A stretch of 64,000 bases of DNA from assembly GCF_023556335.1 (NCBI RefSeq), contig NZ_JAIKTS010000005.1, positions 177,263-241,262 of the forward strand, written 5' to 3'. The position numbers and the translations under genes are program-made. Of the stretch, positions 63,701-64,000 are shown piece after piece; position 1 is the stretch's first letter; every line of letters starts with the position of its first letter. Below the pieces are notes generated by a model. That model was given only the letters and a program-made list of their open reading frames with translations. It had not been told where the DNA came from and searched no databases. The DNA is from Stenotrophomonas mori (GTDB lineage: Bacteria > Pseudomonadota > Gammaproteobacteria > Xanthomonadales > Xanthomonadaceae).

Positions 63701-63767
63701 AGGCCAGCAGGACGGCCAGGCACAGGCCGCCACGCAGCCCGGTGCGGGCCGGTGGTCCGCGGCGCAC
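60708..63767 (-). CDS. Beta-propeller sensor diguanylate cyclase
   Basis: A 1019-residue signalling protein. It starts with GTG ([10 protein letters not shown]...) and a signal peptide (to about 30). Repeated ligand_beta-propeller/Reg_prop blades fill about 35-680 with recurring LWIGTxxG-type motifs ([26 protein letters not shown] and others). A Y_Y_Y domain, a transmembrane helix near 750 and a coiled coil ([20 protein letters not shown]) lead to a GGDEF domain. The active signature GGEEF lies at 888-892. It probably senses a periplasmic ligand and makes cyclic di-GMP in the cytoplasm. It is coupled to the ClpP-like gene. Confidence 0.9.
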   Translation of the reverse strand: MRRGPPARTGLRGGLCLAVLLAWALPAAALDAGKPFRDYVTDAWGAEHGLPQPNVRAIAQDRAGYLWLGSPSGLARFDGVRFVHHGPREIPGFGDGILALYGDAQDRLWIGTSQGLLMRDRERFRRILPVVPDRPSAVGALLWSGGRLLAGCSEGVCTPQDGRLQRLHALPSPAHSLLARGDGLWAGGDGQVFHIDAGGVRPLPLPASAAGAAVTALAQSGGRLWAGTRQGLFQLRDGVWHPAPGAAGQPPLAVEAMLADRDGNLWVATPQHLERLRHGRAGERVEEAGALFAVRSIFEDRDGNLWLGSMARGVTRTWNGPTRRLGRAEGLRSPLLWSIAAAPDGTVWVGGNDGVDAWRDGRFGDHIPGARLPHPEAYSLLADARQLWIGTRAGVALLRDGRVQRPAVLAPLRDAQINGIVRGRDGRLWFATSHGLYLLDVDNRLSRYAEADGLSDPRVRGVLETRGGRLLLGTEQGLYEWRAGRLLPIGRLTGLDAALSVTALLELGDGRWVLGSRQTEGLHVYDGQRWRQLDHRQRLPSNVAFHLAENQDALWVAGMHGVYRLPLAALDQALADPARPAGARMVLNSGADQAGGQRGKCCNGAGSSRGLVRAGQLWLPTRDGALLVDLAAEARSVPRAIRIDSVLAQGQRHLPASGTLRLPLDARDLTFEFSLPDLRPTSVPRLRYRLLGHDPSWRDLEDPAVRSARYAHLGPGRYTFEVADFNHADPPASIARAVLELPRRFHQTAAFRALLVALCGGLLWLGYLGLQQRHARQRTRLERLVQERTRDLRAANARLEAISFTDPLTQLRNRRYLAQQIPIDLSFYERDPAYRDGGDVVVFALLDVDHFKAINDTHGHAAGDRVLEQIGRLLGSVKRKGDYVARWGGEEFLLVFRPLPRGSLARLGQRLCSRIAEHPFDLGDGDPHRLTVSVGLIECPLFPGHPQLLGWEQLVTLADRALYRAKTAGRDTWVAYQPAAGACLPETLQSLDGDPWWLVEDGLLELFGIAGVLPADAGR

Positions 63768-63875
63768 ATGGCGGTGGCTGGCTGGATGGTCGATCGAGAT
63801 TCCCCCCTGAATCCCGCGCTGCCTCCGGGCGCCGCCGGGGACCGGGCGGTGGCGCCCGGTGCCGGCGTGCTCAGC

Positions 63876-64000
63876 TCAGCATTCGATGACGTTGACGGCC
63901 AGGCCGCCGCGGCTGGTTTCCTTGTACTTGTCCTGCATGTCGCGGCCGGTGTCGCGCATGGTCTTGATGACCTTGTCCAGGCTGACCTTGTGCTTGCCGT
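63876..64000 (-). CDS. sdaA: L-serine dehydratase SdaA (3' end only)
   Basis: Only the last 41 codons are present; the gene continues past the right edge. The visible C-terminus ([15 protein letters not shown], then [14 protein letters not shown]) is the conserved end of iron-sulfur L-serine ammonia-lyase, with the terminal Cys. It converts serine to pyruvate and ammonia. A short GC hairpin (63841-63860) follows the stop. Confidence 0.88.
   Translation of the reverse strand, partial: GKHKVSLDKVIKTMRDTGRDMQDKYKETSRGGLAVNVIEC

Overview
The window is GC-rich (near 70 percent by eye), densely coded and chromosomal. Its gene content points to the Xanthomonadaceae (Stenotrophomonas, Pseudoxanthomonas, Luteimonas or Xanthomonas type). 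The evidence is: a SUF-type Rrf2 regulator next to sufB; gshB-tonB next to a pilG-pilH-pilI-pilJ-chpA cluster; TonB-dependent receptors; lysine/alanine-rich histone-like proteins; and REP hairpins with GTAG heads like the SMAG elements of Stenotrophomonas. I see no tRNA, rRNA, CRISPR array, insertion sequence, prophage or plasmid function. The genus is not fixed by anything I can read.

Layout. 1-4.5 kb: the 5' part of sufB with its Rrf2 regulator, a SET-domain lysine methyltransferase, two small DUF genes, an HU protein with a lysine/alanine tail, and OsmC. 4.7-13.8 kb: a secreted YtcJ-type amidohydrolase, a TonB-dependent receptor paired with an S9 peptidase, then a coupled gshB-tonB pair. 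14-25.9 kb: the type IV pilus chemosensory (Pil-Chp) operon pilGHIJ-chpA-chpB-chpC, with a 2142-residue ChpA. 25.97-26.36 kb: a tandem array of about 92-bp units, each holding two REP-like hairpins. 26.4-31.6 kb: rsmE, the overlapping operon nudE-cysQ-mazG-ynfA, and an SPFH/NfeD pair. 31.7-34.8 kb: gcvT, gcvH, a long gene-free region with a candidate small RNA, and a KAKKA-repeat histone H1-like gene. 34.9-45.5 kb: a serine hydrolase, lemA plus an M48 protease, an ATP/ADP-translocase-like transporter, a DUF4442 thioesterase, and a hydrolase-fadE operon facing its probable TetR repressor. 45.6-56.2 kb: a second TonB-dependent receptor, an outer-membrane-like protein, hslO, mtgA, a GT2 glycosyltransferase overlapping a CBS gene, trhA, prfC and an M23 peptidase. 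56.2-59.7 kb: a SAM-I riboswitch in front of metX-metB-hom. 59.8-64 kb: a ClpP-like membrane protein coupled to a propeller diguanylate cyclase, then the 3' end of sdaA.

Genes that work together: the Pil-Chp genes form a twitching-motility signalling system; metX-metB-hom form a SAM-sensing homoserine-to-cystathionine route; gcvT and gcvH are two proteins of the glycine cleavage system; hydrolase and fadE look co-repressed by the divergent TetR. Four-base ATGA/GTGA stop-start overlaps recur (gshB/tonB, nudE/cysQ/mazG/ynfA, hydrolase/fadE, metX/metB/hom, diguanylate cyclase/ClpP-like) and imply translational coupling.

The points most worth a second look are: the CheB-like protein that has lost its catalytic Ser and His in a cluster with no CheR/PilK; a SET methyltransferase close to lysine-rich histone mimics; the candidate sRNA or attenuated leader upstream of the KAKKA gene; the paired operators over the fadE promoter; the SAM-I leader; and the REP array.
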